A stretch of 64,000 nt of DNA, taken from assembly GCF_020740535.1 (NCBI RefSeq), contig NZ_CP082362.1:806001-870000 (forward strand), read 5' to 3'. Below are positions 24,735 through 33,284 of the stretch, in pieces. Made by a program: the position numbers and the translations under genes. Below the pieces are notes generated by a model, which was not told the origin of the DNA, ran no database searches, and saw only the letters and a program-made list of their open reading frames with translations. The DNA comes from Streptomyces profundus (lineage in GTDB: Bacteria; Actinomycetota; Actinomycetes; Streptomycetales; Streptomycetaceae). Positions within the stretch are counted from its first letter, which is position 1. Each line of letters opens with the position of its first letter.

Positions 24735-26054
24735 TCAGCGGCCCGGATCGGGTCCGAACGTCTGGAACGCGGTGCTGCGCGGGATGCGGAAGACCTCCCT
24801 GCCGGTCACCGCGTTCAGGATCAGCGCGCTGCGGTAGGCGCCGATGCCCAGGTCGGGCGCGGCGGCGCCGTGCGTGTGCAGTTCGGCGTTCTGCACGAAG
24901 AGCCCGCCGGTGACCTCGGGGGCCGTGGCCACCCGGTGCCCCTCGGAGACGTCGTAACGGCCGTGCTCGTCCCAGGCGATGAGCTTCTCCACCGGGGCCA
25001 GACAGTCGGGGCGGCGGGCGGCGTAGCCGGTGGCGGCGACGACCGCCCCGGTGTCGCGGGTGGCCTCCCGTTCGGTGTCGGCGTGCCGGGTGGTGAGGCG
25101 CACTCCCCCGCCGTCCGGCAGCGCCTCGGCGCCCAGGACCGCGGTGGCGGGGAGCAGCGTGACGGGGGGCCGGTCGCCGTCCAGCAGGTGGTCGTACAGC
25201 TCCTGGTGGATCAGGTCGATGGTCTCGCTGTCGATGCCCTTGTAGAGCTGCCACTGGGAGGTGATCAGCCGGTCCCTGGTCTCGGGCGGCAGGGCGTTGA
25301 AGTACCGCATGTAGGCGGGGGTGGTGTACTCCAGGACCAGCTTGGAGTAGTCGAGCGGCGCGAAGCCCCAGGAGCGGGTGAGCCAGCTGACGGCCCAGCC
25401 GGCGGCGCGCTGGCGGCGCAGCAGGTCGAGGAAGACCTCGGCGCCCGACTGTCCCGAGCCGACGACCGTGATCTCGCGGGCGCCCGCCTCGGCCAGCGCG
25501 TCGATCCGGTGCAGGTACTCGCCGGAGTGGAACACCCGCTCGCCGGCGAGCCGGCGCAGCGGTTCGGGGAGCGCCGGCTGGGTGCCGACGCCGAGCACCA
25601 GGTGGCGGGCCAGCTGGTGGCGGGTGACGCCGGTGGCCGTGTCACGCAGGCTGAGCCGCCAGCGTTCCCGGTCCTCCTGCCAGACCACCTCGGTCACCTC
25701 GGTGCCGAAGTGGCAGCCGGGCAGCCTGGCGGCGGCCCAGGCGCAGTAGTCGGCGTACTCGCGGCGCGGCACATGGAAGCGTTCGGCGATGTAGAAGGGG
25801 TACATCCGGTCGTGCTCGACCAGGTAGTTGAGGAAGGACCAGCGGCTGGTGGGGCGGATCAGCGAGACCAGATCGGCCAGGAAGCCCACCTGGAGCGACG
25901 CCCAGTCGAACATCAGCCCGGGATGCCAGTCGTAGCTCTCGCGCCGGTCGAAGGCGGCGAACCGCAGCTCGGGCAGTTCGTCGGCCAGCGCCGACAGGGC
26001 GAGGTTGAACGGGCCGATGCCCACCGCCGCGAGGTCGAGTTCCGGTTCGCTCAC
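24735..26054 (-). CDS. desB: L-lysine/diamine N-monooxygenase (DesB/IucD/SidA family)
   Basis: 439 residues. It is a flavin- and NADPH-dependent N-hydroxylase that converts a primary amine (cadaverine or lysine/ornithine) to a hydroxylamine for hydroxamate siderophores. Visible: the FAD site GIGPFNLAL (12-20), the substrate region FDWASLQVGFLADLVSLIRP (49-68), the NADPH site VVGSGQSGAEVF (197-208) and the late ATGYAARRPD motif. It overlaps the decarboxylase gene upstream by four bases, so the pair is one operon, the order of desAB in desferrioxamine clusters. The acyltransferase desC and synthetase desD that normally follow are absent. Substrate is inferred from the neighbour. Confidence 0.88.
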   Translation of the reverse strand: MSEPELDLAAVGIGPFNLALSALADELPELRFAAFDRRESYDWHPGLMFDWASLQVGFLADLVSLIRPTSRWSFLNYLVEHDRMYPFYIAERFHVPRREYADYCAWAAARLPGCHFGTEVTEVVWQEDRERWRLSLRDTATGVTRHQLARHLVLGVGTQPALPEPLRRLAGERVFHSGEYLHRIDALAEAGAREITVVGSGQSGAEVFLDLLRRQRAAGWAVSWLTRSWGFAPLDYSKLVLEYTTPAYMRYFNALPPETRDRLITSQWQLYKGIDSETIDLIHQELYDHLLDGDRPPVTLLPATAVLGAEALPDGGGVRLTTRHADTEREATRDTGAVVAATGYAARRPDCLAPVEKLIAWDEHGRYDVSEGHRVATAPEVTGGLFVQNAELHTHGAAAPDLGIGAYRSALILNAVTGREVFRIPRSTAFQTFGPDPGR

Positions 26055-27595
26055 GCGTAGTCCTCCGTCTCCACGGCTCGTCCGGCCGCGTCCACGGCGG
26101 CCAGCAGCTCCTGGATGTCGTCCTTGGTCGCCTGCGGGTTGAGCAGGGTGAGTTTCAGCCGCACCCGACCGGTCTCCGACGTCCCCGCGAGGTCGTCGGT
26201 GCGGCCTATCAGGGCGCGGCCCTGGCGCAGCAGCCGGCGGCGGAGCGCGCCGTTGATGGCGTCGGCGTGCGCCCGGTTGGCCTCGGCCGGCCGGTAGCGG
26301 AAGACCACGGTGGTGAGCACCGGGGTGGCGACCAGCTCCAGGCGCGGGTGGTCCTTGATGGCGTCCGCCGCGTGCAGCGCCAGGTCGTGGCAGGAGTCCA
26401 GCAGGGCGCCGACGCCGCGTCGGCCCAGCGCCAGGAAGGTGGCGACCACCTTGAGGGCGTCGGCCCTGCGGGTGGTGGCCAGGCTGTGGCCGAGCAGCCC
26501 GTCGTAGCCGGCGGCGCCGTCGTCGTCCGGGTTGAGGTAGGCGACCCGCAGCCCGGTGCTGGCGGTGAGGTCGGTGCCCTCCCGCACCAGGAGCACACTG
26601 GCCGCGGCCGGCTGCCAGGCGGTCTTGTGCAGGTCGATGGTGATCGAGTCGGCCGCCTCAAGACCCTTCAGCAGGGGACGCAGCCGGTCGGAGAAGAGCG
26701 CGCCGCCCCCGTAGGCGGCGTCCACATGCAGCCGCGCCCCGTGCCGCCGGGCGACGGCGGCCAGCTCGGGGAGCGGGTCGATGGAGCCGTAGTCGGTGGT
26801 CCCCGCGGTGGCGACCACGGCGATGGGCAGCTCGTTCTCGGCGCGTTCGGCGAGGGCCCGCTCCAGCGTCTCGGGGGCCATCCGACGGTCGGCGTCGGCG
26901 GGGAGCGGGCGCACCGCGTCCTCGCCCAGGCCCAGCACGGCGCAGGCCCTGGCCACCGAGAAGTGCGCCAACTCCGAGCAGTAGACGACTGGTTGGACGT
27001 CCACTCCGACCAGGCCCAGGAGCCTGACGTCGCGTCGGGCGCCGAGCGCGGCGTCCCTGGCGATCAGCAGGGCCTGGAGGTTGGACGCGGTGCCGCCCGG
27101 GGTGAGCACCCCGTCGGCGCGCGGGCCGTAGCCGGCCAGCGCGGTCAGGGCGCGCACCAGCCGGCTCTCCAGCTCGACCGCGTAGGGGCCGCTGTCCCAG
27201 GTGTCGACGGAGGCGTTGAACGCGGAGGCCAGCACGTCGGTCGCGGTGGCCACGCCCAGGGCCGGCGGCTGGAGGTGCGCGGCGGCGCGGGGGTCGGCGA
27301 GGTCGACGGTGTAGGTGGCGTAGGCGCGGGCCAGGGCGAGCAGCGCGTTCCGGCCGCCGCCCTCGGCCGGCAGCGGCCCTTCGGGGAGCTGGCCGTCGAC
27401 CACATGGGCCAGCTCGGTGGGGGTCATGGGCGGCAGCGGCCCGCCTCTGCGGCGCAGCGCTTTGGCGGCTTCACTGGTCAACTCGCCTACCAGGCGCCCG
27501 ACTTCCGCGATTCCCTCGGGATCGGCGGCCAGCAGGGCGGGTTCCAGCAGGGGGGCGGGCACGGGCACGGTTGTTGCGTGGCCGGACATGCTCAT
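26051..27595 (-). CDS. desA: PLP-dependent amino-acid decarboxylase (DesA-like)
   Basis: 514 residues, group II (glutamate/DOPA/diaminobutyrate-type) decarboxylase. The cofactor lysine is in TIDLHKTAWQP at about 322, the aspartate contacting the pyridine nitrogen is in HVDAAYGG near 296, and NASVDTWDSGP near 130 is a family landmark. With the hydroxylase next to it, it would make cadaverine from lysine (or another diamine) as the first step to a hydroxamate siderophore. The N-terminal part is more diverged than I remember for Streptomyces DesA, so ornithine or diaminobutyrate cannot be excluded. An iron box lies 165 bases upstream, so repression by DmdR/DtxR with iron is expected. Confidence 0.85.
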   Translation of the reverse strand: MSMSGHATTVPVPAPLLEPALLAADPEGIAEVGRLVGELTSEAAKALRRRGGPLPPMTPTELAHVVDGQLPEGPLPAEGGGRNALLALARAYATYTVDLADPRAAAHLQPPALGVATATDVLASAFNASVDTWDSGPYAVELESRLVRALTALAGYGPRADGVLTPGGTASNLQALLIARDAALGARRDVRLLGLVGVDVQPVVYCSELAHFSVARACAVLGLGEDAVRPLPADADRRMAPETLERALAERAENELPIAVVATAGTTDYGSIDPLPELAAVARRHGARLHVDAAYGGGALFSDRLRPLLKGLEAADSITIDLHKTAWQPAAASVLLVREGTDLTASTGLRVAYLNPDDDGAAGYDGLLGHSLATTRRADALKVVATFLALGRRGVGALLDSCHDLALHAADAIKDHPRLELVATPVLTTVVFRYRPAEANRAHADAINGALRRRLLRQGRALIGRTDDLAGTSETGRVRLKLTLLNPQATKDDIQELLAAVDAAGRAVETEDYA

Positions 27596-27759
27596 GAGTC
27601 GGTGACGTCCCTTGTCTCGGGTGTCGCGGCAGTCTGGGGAGGCTGTCTCGTGGGGGAGGCCCGGCGGTGGCGGGCGGGATCAATGGGGTTGTCAGGGGGA
27701 ACGGCGTTGTCCAGGACCGACGTTGGCGGCGCGGCCCGGCGCGGCGACCCCACGATAAT

Positions 27760-27778
27760 TTAGGTTAGGCACACCTAA
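27760..27778. promoter_or_regulatory. Iron box (DmdR/DtxR operator)
   Basis: TTAGGTTAGGCACACCTAA matches the 19-base DtxR/DmdR1 consensus (TTAGGTTAG-S-CTAACCTAA) at 17 positions. It lies between the divergent decarboxylase and flavoprotein genes, 165 bases from the former start and 115 from the latter. It predicts iron repression of the siderophore pair and possibly of the flavoprotein. Confidence 0.88.
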
Positions 27779-27892
27779 GTTTGTCAACTGGGCCGTCCCA
27801 CCACCCGAGACGTCCGTCCCCGCCCCAACCCCTCGGGGACGACCGGGCGTACGCTCGTGACCAGTGAGGGACGCGCCGAGAGGGGAAGCACC

Positions 27893-28525
27893 GTGAGCCT
27901 GGAGGACATGCGCGAGGTCACCACGGAGGCCGAGCTCGTCGAGCTGGTCGGCGAGCCCAAGCCCTACACCCGCGACAAGGTCCGCACCTCGCTCCACCCA
28001 CTGGACCGCGCGTGGTTGGCCGCCTCGCCGCTCTGTCTGGTCGCCACCTCGGCCGCCGACGGCAGCTGCGACGTCTCCCCCAAGGGCGATCCGGCCGGCC
28101 TGGCCCTGGTGTTGGACGACCACACCCTCGTCATCCCCGAACGCCCCGGCAACAGACGGGTCGACGGGTTCCGCAACATCCTGAGCAACCCGCGGGTGGG
28201 GTTGATCTTCCTGCTGCCGGGCCGGGGGGACACCCTGCGGGTCAACGGACGCGCCCGGATCGTGCGCGAGGCGCCGTTCTTCGACCGGCTGGTGGTGCGT
28301 GGCAACCGGCCCCGGCTGGCGCTGGTGGTCTCGATCGACGAGGTGTTCCACCACTGCGCCAAGGCTTTTCTGCGCTCCCGCGCCTGGGAGCCGGAGAGCT
28401 GGCAGCCCGAGGCACTGCCCTCCAGGGCGCGGTTCTCGAAGGCCCTGGAGCGGCACGACGAGCCCATCGAGGCGCTGGAGGAGCACTACGGGGCGGGCTA
28501 TCGGGAGCGCCTCTACCAGGACTGA
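27893..28525 (+). CDS. Pyridoxamine 5'-phosphate oxidase-like FMN protein (MSMEG_1061 type)
   Basis: 210 residues from the GTG at 27893, which has GAGAGGGGA nearby; a GTG at 27857 is a less likely start. The split-barrel PPOX fold is seen in CLVATSAADGSCDVSPKGDPAG (about 47-68) and PGNRRVDGFRNILSNPRVGLIFL (about 85-107), which contact FMN. Proteins of this subgroup are flavin-dependent oxidoreductases of unknown substrate, more like F420/FMN reductases than true PdxH. The iron box upstream is shared with the divergent siderophore pair, which hints at a role under iron limitation. That link is inferred. Confidence 0.85.
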   Translation: MSLEDMREVTTEAELVELVGEPKPYTRDKVRTSLHPLDRAWLAASPLCLVATSAADGSCDVSPKGDPAGLALVLDDHTLVIPERPGNRRVDGFRNILSNPRVGLIFLLPGRGDTLRVNGRARIVREAPFFDRLVVRGNRPRLALVVSIDEVFHHCAKAFLRSRAWEPESWQPEALPSRARFSKALERHDEPIEALEEHYGAGYRERLYQD

Positions 28526-28578
28526 GACCGCCGAGGTCCCCGCCGGGACGGGGCCCCTCGACAGCCGTCGGCGGGGCG

Positions 28579-29451
28579 CTACTCCGACAGGAGCCGGCAG
28601 TCGGCGGGCTCGGCGTTGGCCGGGTCCAGGGCGTTGGCCACCTCCTGGAAGGCCATCCGGTCGCCGAGCACGAGGGCCATGTGCCCCGACTCGTTCTCCG
28701 GGCAGAGCTCCTGGAGCAACACGTTGGTGACGCCCGGCTCGTCGATGAACTGCGTCTCGTACGGGGTGATCACCTGGTCGTGCTCGGTGCCGATCACGGT
28801 GTACTCGACGCCGGGCAGGGTGTAGCCGCCCGCGTTGAGCCCGGTGATGAACTCCGAGCCGACCATCTGCTGGAGCAGCACCGGGGAGTGCTCGTCCAGG
28901 AACGCGGTGAGCCCAGGGACGAGATCCAGCAGCCCGATCAGCCCGCTGGCCGTGGTGCCGTTGGTGCTGGGCGCGAGGGCGATCAGCGCGTTGACCCGGT
29001 CGGCGCCGTCGGCGTGGTGCTTCAGGTAGTAGCGCGGCATCATCCCGCCCTGCGAGTGGCCGACGATGTCCACCTCGTCGGCCCCCGTGGTGGCGAGCAC
29101 CCCGTCGACGAACGTGGCGAGCTGGGCGGCCGAGCCCTCGATGGGCGCCAGCCCGTGCAGGATCGGCACACCGGACATCTGCCCGTAGTCCAGCGAGTAG
29201 ACGCAGTACCCGCGCTCCACCAGATAGGGCGCGAGGCCGAGCCAGCTCAGCCACGCGTTACCCCCGGTGCCGTGCACCAGGACCACGGGACGGTCGTGCT
29301 CGGACGCGCAGTTCCGCTTGTTCCAGCCGCCGTCGCCGCTCGCCGCGGCGCTGCTGCCGGCCGGCAGCAGGGTCAGGGGGGCGATCAGCAGGGCGGAGAG
29401 AAGGGCCCCCCGGAGCCGTCTTGATCGCTTCCGCCGCATTCGTAACAGCAT
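28579..29451 (-). CDS. Secreted lipase/esterase (alpha/beta hydrolase)
   Basis: 290 residues. A signal peptide of about 37 residues (RRKRSRRLRG core ALLSALLIAPLTLLP, cleavage near SAAAS) directs export. The alpha/beta-hydrolase core has the oxyanion motif VVLVHGTGGN (57-65) and the nucleophile elbow GHSQGG with S133. The sequence fits the class 2 bacterial/streptomycete lipases that release fatty acids from esters outside the cell. Cysteines at 48, 83, 269 and 286 may form disulfides. A GAGGGGAC ribosome site precedes the ATG. It converges on the flavoprotein gene. Confidence 0.87.
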   Translation of the reverse strand: MLLRMRRKRSRRLRGALLSALLIAPLTLLPAGSSAAASGDGGWNKRNCASEHDRPVVLVHGTGGNAWLSWLGLAPYLVERGYCVYSLDYGQMSGVPILHGLAPIEGSAAQLATFVDGVLATTGADEVDIVGHSQGGMMPRYYLKHHADGADRVNALIALAPSTNGTTASGLIGLLDLVPGLTAFLDEHSPVLLQQMVGSEFITGLNAGGYTLPGVEYTVIGTEHDQVITPYETQFIDEPGVTNVLLQELCPENESGHMALVLGDRMAFQEVANALDPANAEPADCRLLSE

Positions 29452-29710
29452 GGATGTCCCCTCAACTGGAGTGATCGGTAGGCGGTTTCCGATCGCAACG
29501 CGAAAACCTCTGCCAAATTACGGAGCGGTAACCCCTGAGCACACATCGACAAGGTAAAGAGATGGCCACATTTTCCTCACAGGCCACTTCGGCACCACCC
29601 GCCTCCCCCGTTTCAGCGTCGAATCGCACACCGGTCCGCCAACTCCACCACTCCGTCGCGAAGCTGACGACGGGGCACTTTTTCAGCCACCCTCCCCGCC
29701 GCCCAAGTTA

Positions 29711-29726
29711 TCGATCATGAGTTCGA
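29711..29726. promoter_or_regulatory. LexA (SOS) box, distal
   Basis: TCGATCATGAGTTCGA fits the actinobacterial LexA pattern TCGAAC-N4-GTTCGA with one mismatch. It is about 105 bases before the dnaE2 start and 54 bases from the second box, centre to centre. Confidence 0.6.
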
Positions 29727-29764
29727 CCCATGTCGCTGACCAGCAGGGACAGGGTTTACAGTAA

Positions 29765-29780
29765 TCGAACTGAGGTGCGA
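29765..29780. promoter_or_regulatory. LexA (SOS) box, proximal
   Basis: TCGAACTGAGGTGCGA fits TCGAAC-N4-GTTCGA with one mismatch, 52 bases before the dnaE2 start. It predicts that the mutasome operon is derepressed by DNA damage. Confidence 0.7.
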
Positions 29781-29831
29781 TAAACGCCTGGGTCACTGGC
29801 TGGAACGGGGGCGGAGCGAGGGAGGTGCGGC

Positions 29832-32800
29832 ATGGCGGGCTTCGTCCACACCCATGTCGCGTCCGGGTACTCGGCGCGGTACGGCGCCGCCCATCCCGAG
29901 CGGCTGGTCCTGAGGGCGCGCGAACGCGGCATGACGGCGCTCGCGCTCACCGACCGGGACACCGTCACCGGCGCCGTCCGGTTCGCCGAGTCCTGTGCCG
30001 AGCACGGGATACGTCCGGTCTTCGGCGTCGAACTCGCGGTGGAGGCCAGCGCGCCCCCGCCGCCCGCGGCCCGCCGGCCCCGCACCCCGGCGCGCGGGGG
30101 TGCCCATGTCGGGGAGCCGCCGCTGCGGTTCACGCTGCTCGCCAGGGACCGGACGGGGTGGGCCCGGCTCTGCCGGATCACCTCGGCCGCCCATGGCACC
30201 TCGGCCGGCGGGGCGCCCGTGGTGCCCTGGCGGGCGCTGCGCGAACACGGCGGCCCCGGGCTGACCGTGCTGCTCGGCCCGGTCTCGGAGCCGGTGCGCG
30301 CGCTGACGGTGGGCCGGGAGGACGTCGCGGTGAGGCTGCTGGCGCCCTGGCGGGAGATCTTCGGCGACGGGATCAGGCTGGAGGCCGTCGCGCACCACCG
30401 CCTCGGCACCGGGCCCGGATCGCTGCGGCTGGCCGCCCGCACCCTGGCGCTGGCCGACCGCACCCACACCACCGCCGTGCTCTCCAACGCCGTCCGCTAC
30501 GCCGACCGGGAACAGCACCGCCTCGCCGACGTCCTGGACGCCGCACGGCTGCTGCGGCCCGTCGACCGGCGCCGGCTGGACAGCGGACAGCGCTGGCTCA
30601 AGAGCGAGCGGGAGATGGCGGAGGTCGCGCGCCTGATCGCCGAGTGCGCGGGCGCCGACGCCCGGCGGGCCCACCGGCTGCTGGCGGACACGGCCGCCAC
30701 GGCCGCCGCCTGCGTCGTCGACCCGGCGGCCGATCTGGGGCTCGGCCGGCCGCACCTCCCGGAGCCCGAGGCGCTCGGCGCCGACCCGGGCCCCGGCGGC
30801 ACCGCCAGGATGCTGCGGCAGCGGACCGAGGAGGGGCTGGCCCGCCGGGGGCTGGGCCGGGACCCGGCCGCCCGCGACCGGCTCGAAGCGGAACTCGGCG
30901 TGATCTCCCGACTGGGCTACGACGCGTACTTCCTCGCCGTCGGCCAGGTGGTGGCCGATATCCGGGCCAAGGGCATCCGGGTCGCCGCCCGGGGCTCAGG
31001 GGCGGGGTCGCTGGTCTGCCACGCCCTGGACATCGCGACCGCGAACCCTCTCGACCACCGGCTGCTGTTCGAACGCTTTCTGAGCGAACGCCGCGCGTCG
31101 CTGCCCGATATCGACATCGACGTGGAGTCCGCCAGACGGTTGGAGTGCTACGACGCGATCTTCGAACGGTTCGGCCCGGAGCGGGTCGCGGTCACCGCGA
31201 TGCCCGAGACCTACCGCGCCCGCCGGGCGCTGCGGGACACCGGGCTCGCCCTCGGCATCCCGCCGGCGGACGTCGACCGGATCGCCAAGAGCTTCCCGCA
31301 CCTGCGGGCGTCCGACATCTCGGGGGCGCTCGCCGAGCTGCCCGAACTGCGGGAGCTGGCCGCCGAGAAGGACAGATACGGGCCGCTGTGGGAGCTCGCC
31401 GAGGGCCTCGACTCCCTGGTCCACGGCATGGCCATGCACCCCTGCGGCGTGGTGATCAGCGACGCGAAGCTGCTGGACCGGCTGCCCGTGCGGCCGACCC
31501 CGCAGGGCGACTACCCCATGGCGATGGCGGCGAAGGAGGAGATCGAGAAGCTGGGCAACATCAAGCTCGACGTCCTGGGCGTCCGGATGCAGTCGGCCAT
31601 GGCCCACGCCGTCGCCGAGCTGGAACGGGCCACGGGCGACCGCGTCGACCTGGACGATCCGCGGCAGGTACCGCTCGACGACCCCTTCGCGTTCAAGCTC
31701 ATCCAGGAGAGCGAGACCCTCGGTCTCTTCCAGCTCGAATCGCCTGGCCAGCAGGACCTGCTCTCCCGGCTCAAGCCGCGCGATCCGCAGGACGTCATCG
31801 CGGACATCAGCCTCTTCCGGCCGGGCCCCGTCGCCGGCGGGATGCCCGAGCGGTATGTCGCCGCCCGGCACGGCGGCGCGCCGGCCTACGCCCACCGGGA
31901 CCTCGAACCGGTGCTCGCCGACACCTACGGGGTGACCATCTGGCACGAGCAGGTCATCGAGACGCTGTCGGTGCTGACCGGCTGCGACCGCGCGCTGGCC
32001 GAGGTCGCCAGGCGCGCGCTCGGGGACCGGGAGCGGCTGCCGGGGATCAGGGACTGGTTCCACCGCACGGCGGGCGAGCGCGGCTACTCGGCGGCGGTCA
32101 GGGACGAGGTGTGGAAGACCGTCGAGTCCTTCGGCGCCTACGGCTTCTGCCGGGCCCACGCGGTCGCCTTCGCCGTGCCCGCGTTGCAGAGCGCCTGGCT
32201 CAAGGCGCACCACCCGGCGTTCCTGCTGGCCGGTCTCCTGGAACACGACCCGGGCATGTGGCCCAAGCGTGTCCTGGTCGCCGACGCCCGCCGCCGCGGC
32301 GTGCGGGTCCTCCCCGTCGACGTCAACAGGTCCGGGGTCCGGCACGCCGTGGAGCGAACCGACGAGGGGCCGTGGGGGGTGCGGCTCGCGCTGGCCTCGG
32401 TGCACGGCATCGGCGAGGAGGAGTGCGCGCGGATCGAGGAGGGGCAGCCCTATGACTCGCTGTCTGACTTCTGGCAGCGGGCGCGGCCCAGCCGGCCGGT
32501 CGCCGAACGCCTCGCCGAGGTCGGCGCGTTGGGCACGCTCCACGACGGGCGCCGCACCCGGCGGGACCTGCTGCTGGAGATCGCCGAACTCCACCGGGCC
32601 GCCCGCGCCAGGACCGCGGGCCCGGGGCAGCTGCCGCTCGATGCCGGCGCCCCGGGCGGGGGCGGGCCGAGCGGCCTGCCCGAGATGACCGGCAGGGAGG
32701 CGCTCGGCGCCGAACTCGGCACCCTGGGCATCGACGTCTCGCAGCATCTGATGGAGCACCACCACCGGCTGCTGCGGGAGATCGGCGCGACCGACGCGGC

Positions 32801-33284
32801 GCATCTGGCGGAGCTGCGCCCCGGCCAACGGGTCCTCGTCGCCGGCGCGCGCGCCTCGACCCAGACCCCGCCGATCGCCAGCGGCAGACGCATCATCTTC
32901 GTCACCCTTGAGGACGGCTCAGGGCTGGTCGACCTGGCGTTCTTCGAGGACTCCCACCCGGCCTGCGCGCACACCGTCTTCCACAGCGGGCTGCTGCTGG
33001 TCCGGGGCACGGTCCAGGTGCGCGGCACCCGCCGCACCGTGGTGGGCACCATGGCCTGGGACCTCGAACGGATCGCCGCCGCCCGCAGGGACGACGGCCC
33101 CGAGGCCGCGCTCGCCCTCCTCGGCGCCGACCGGCCCCACCCGACGCCCGCCCAGCCGGGGCGCACCCTGACCGACGGCACCGCGGGGGCCAGGCTGCAC
33201 CCGTACGCCGATCTGCGGCCCGCCGGCAGCCCCTCGATCGACCTGCGAAAGTTCGGCCACACCAGCCCGGGGAGCGCCGGATGA
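29832..33284 (+). CDS. dnaE2: Error-prone DNA polymerase III alpha subunit DnaE2 (ImuC)
   Basis: 1150 residues. The N-terminal PHP domain starts FVHTHVASGYS. The catalytic core has the palm motif LPDIDIDVES near 420-429, carrying the metal-binding aspartates. Later conserved parts are GFCRAHAVAFA (near 774), the helix-hairpin region and an OB fold (about 970-1060). DnaE2 copies damaged templates and causes induced mutagenesis. The C-terminus lacks the clamp-loader region of DnaE1, as expected. It overlaps the following imuB-like gene by four bases, and two LexA-like boxes lie upstream, so SOS control of the pair is expected. The ATG follows GGGAGGTGCGGC. Confidence 0.92.
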   Translation: MAGFVHTHVASGYSARYGAAHPERLVLRARERGMTALALTDRDTVTGAVRFAESCAEHGIRPVFGVELAVEASAPPPPAARRPRTPARGGAHVGEPPLRFTLLARDRTGWARLCRITSAAHGTSAGGAPVVPWRALREHGGPGLTVLLGPVSEPVRALTVGREDVAVRLLAPWREIFGDGIRLEAVAHHRLGTGPGSLRLAARTLALADRTHTTAVLSNAVRYADREQHRLADVLDAARLLRPVDRRRLDSGQRWLKSEREMAEVARLIAECAGADARRAHRLLADTAATAAACVVDPAADLGLGRPHLPEPEALGADPGPGGTARMLRQRTEEGLARRGLGRDPAARDRLEAELGVISRLGYDAYFLAVGQVVADIRAKGIRVAARGSGAGSLVCHALDIATANPLDHRLLFERFLSERRASLPDIDIDVESARRLECYDAIFERFGPERVAVTAMPETYRARRALRDTGLALGIPPADVDRIAKSFPHLRASDISGALAELPELRELAAEKDRYGPLWELAEGLDSLVHGMAMHPCGVVISDAKLLDRLPVRPTPQGDYPMAMAAKEEIEKLGNIKLDVLGVRMQSAMAHAVAELERATGDRVDLDDPRQVPLDDPFAFKLIQESETLGLFQLESPGQQDLLSRLKPRDPQDVIADISLFRPGPVAGGMPERYVAARHGGAPAYAHRDLEPVLADTYGVTIWHEQVIETLSVLTGCDRALAEVARRALGDRERLPGIRDWFHRTAGERGYSAAVRDEVWKTVESFGAYGFCRAHAVAFAVPALQSAWLKAHHPAFLLAGLLEHDPGMWPKRVLVADARRRGVRVLPVDVNRSGVRHAVERTDEGPWGVRLALASVHGIGEEECARIEEGQPYDSLSDFWQRARPSRPVAERLAEVGALGTLHDGRRTRRDLLLEIAELHRAARARTAGPGQLPLDAGAPGGGGPSGLPEMTGREALGAELGTLGIDVSQHLMEHHHRLLREIGATDAAHLAELRPGQRVLVAGARASTQTPPIASGRRIIFVTLEDGSGLVDLAFFEDSHPACAHTVFHSGLLLVRGTVQVRGTRRTVVGTMAWDLERIAAARRDDGPEAALALLGADRPHPTPAQPGRTLTDGTAGARLHPYADLRPAGSPSIDLRKFGHTSPGSAG

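Larger units (their letters stand above)
29452..29831. other. AT-richer divergent promoter region (lipase / dnaE2)
   Basis: 380 bases with noticeably more A/T than the genes around it. It separates the minus-strand lipase from dnaE2 and must hold both promoters. Near dnaE2 it contains two LexA-box-like sites, listed separately. I see no small gene or RNA in it. Confidence 0.6.

Noticed and set aside
24296..24735. Hidden desC or desD remains downstream of the hydroxylase
   Set aside because: Only a complete GntR gene and a short gap are found, with no acyltransferase or NIS synthetase sequence in any frame.
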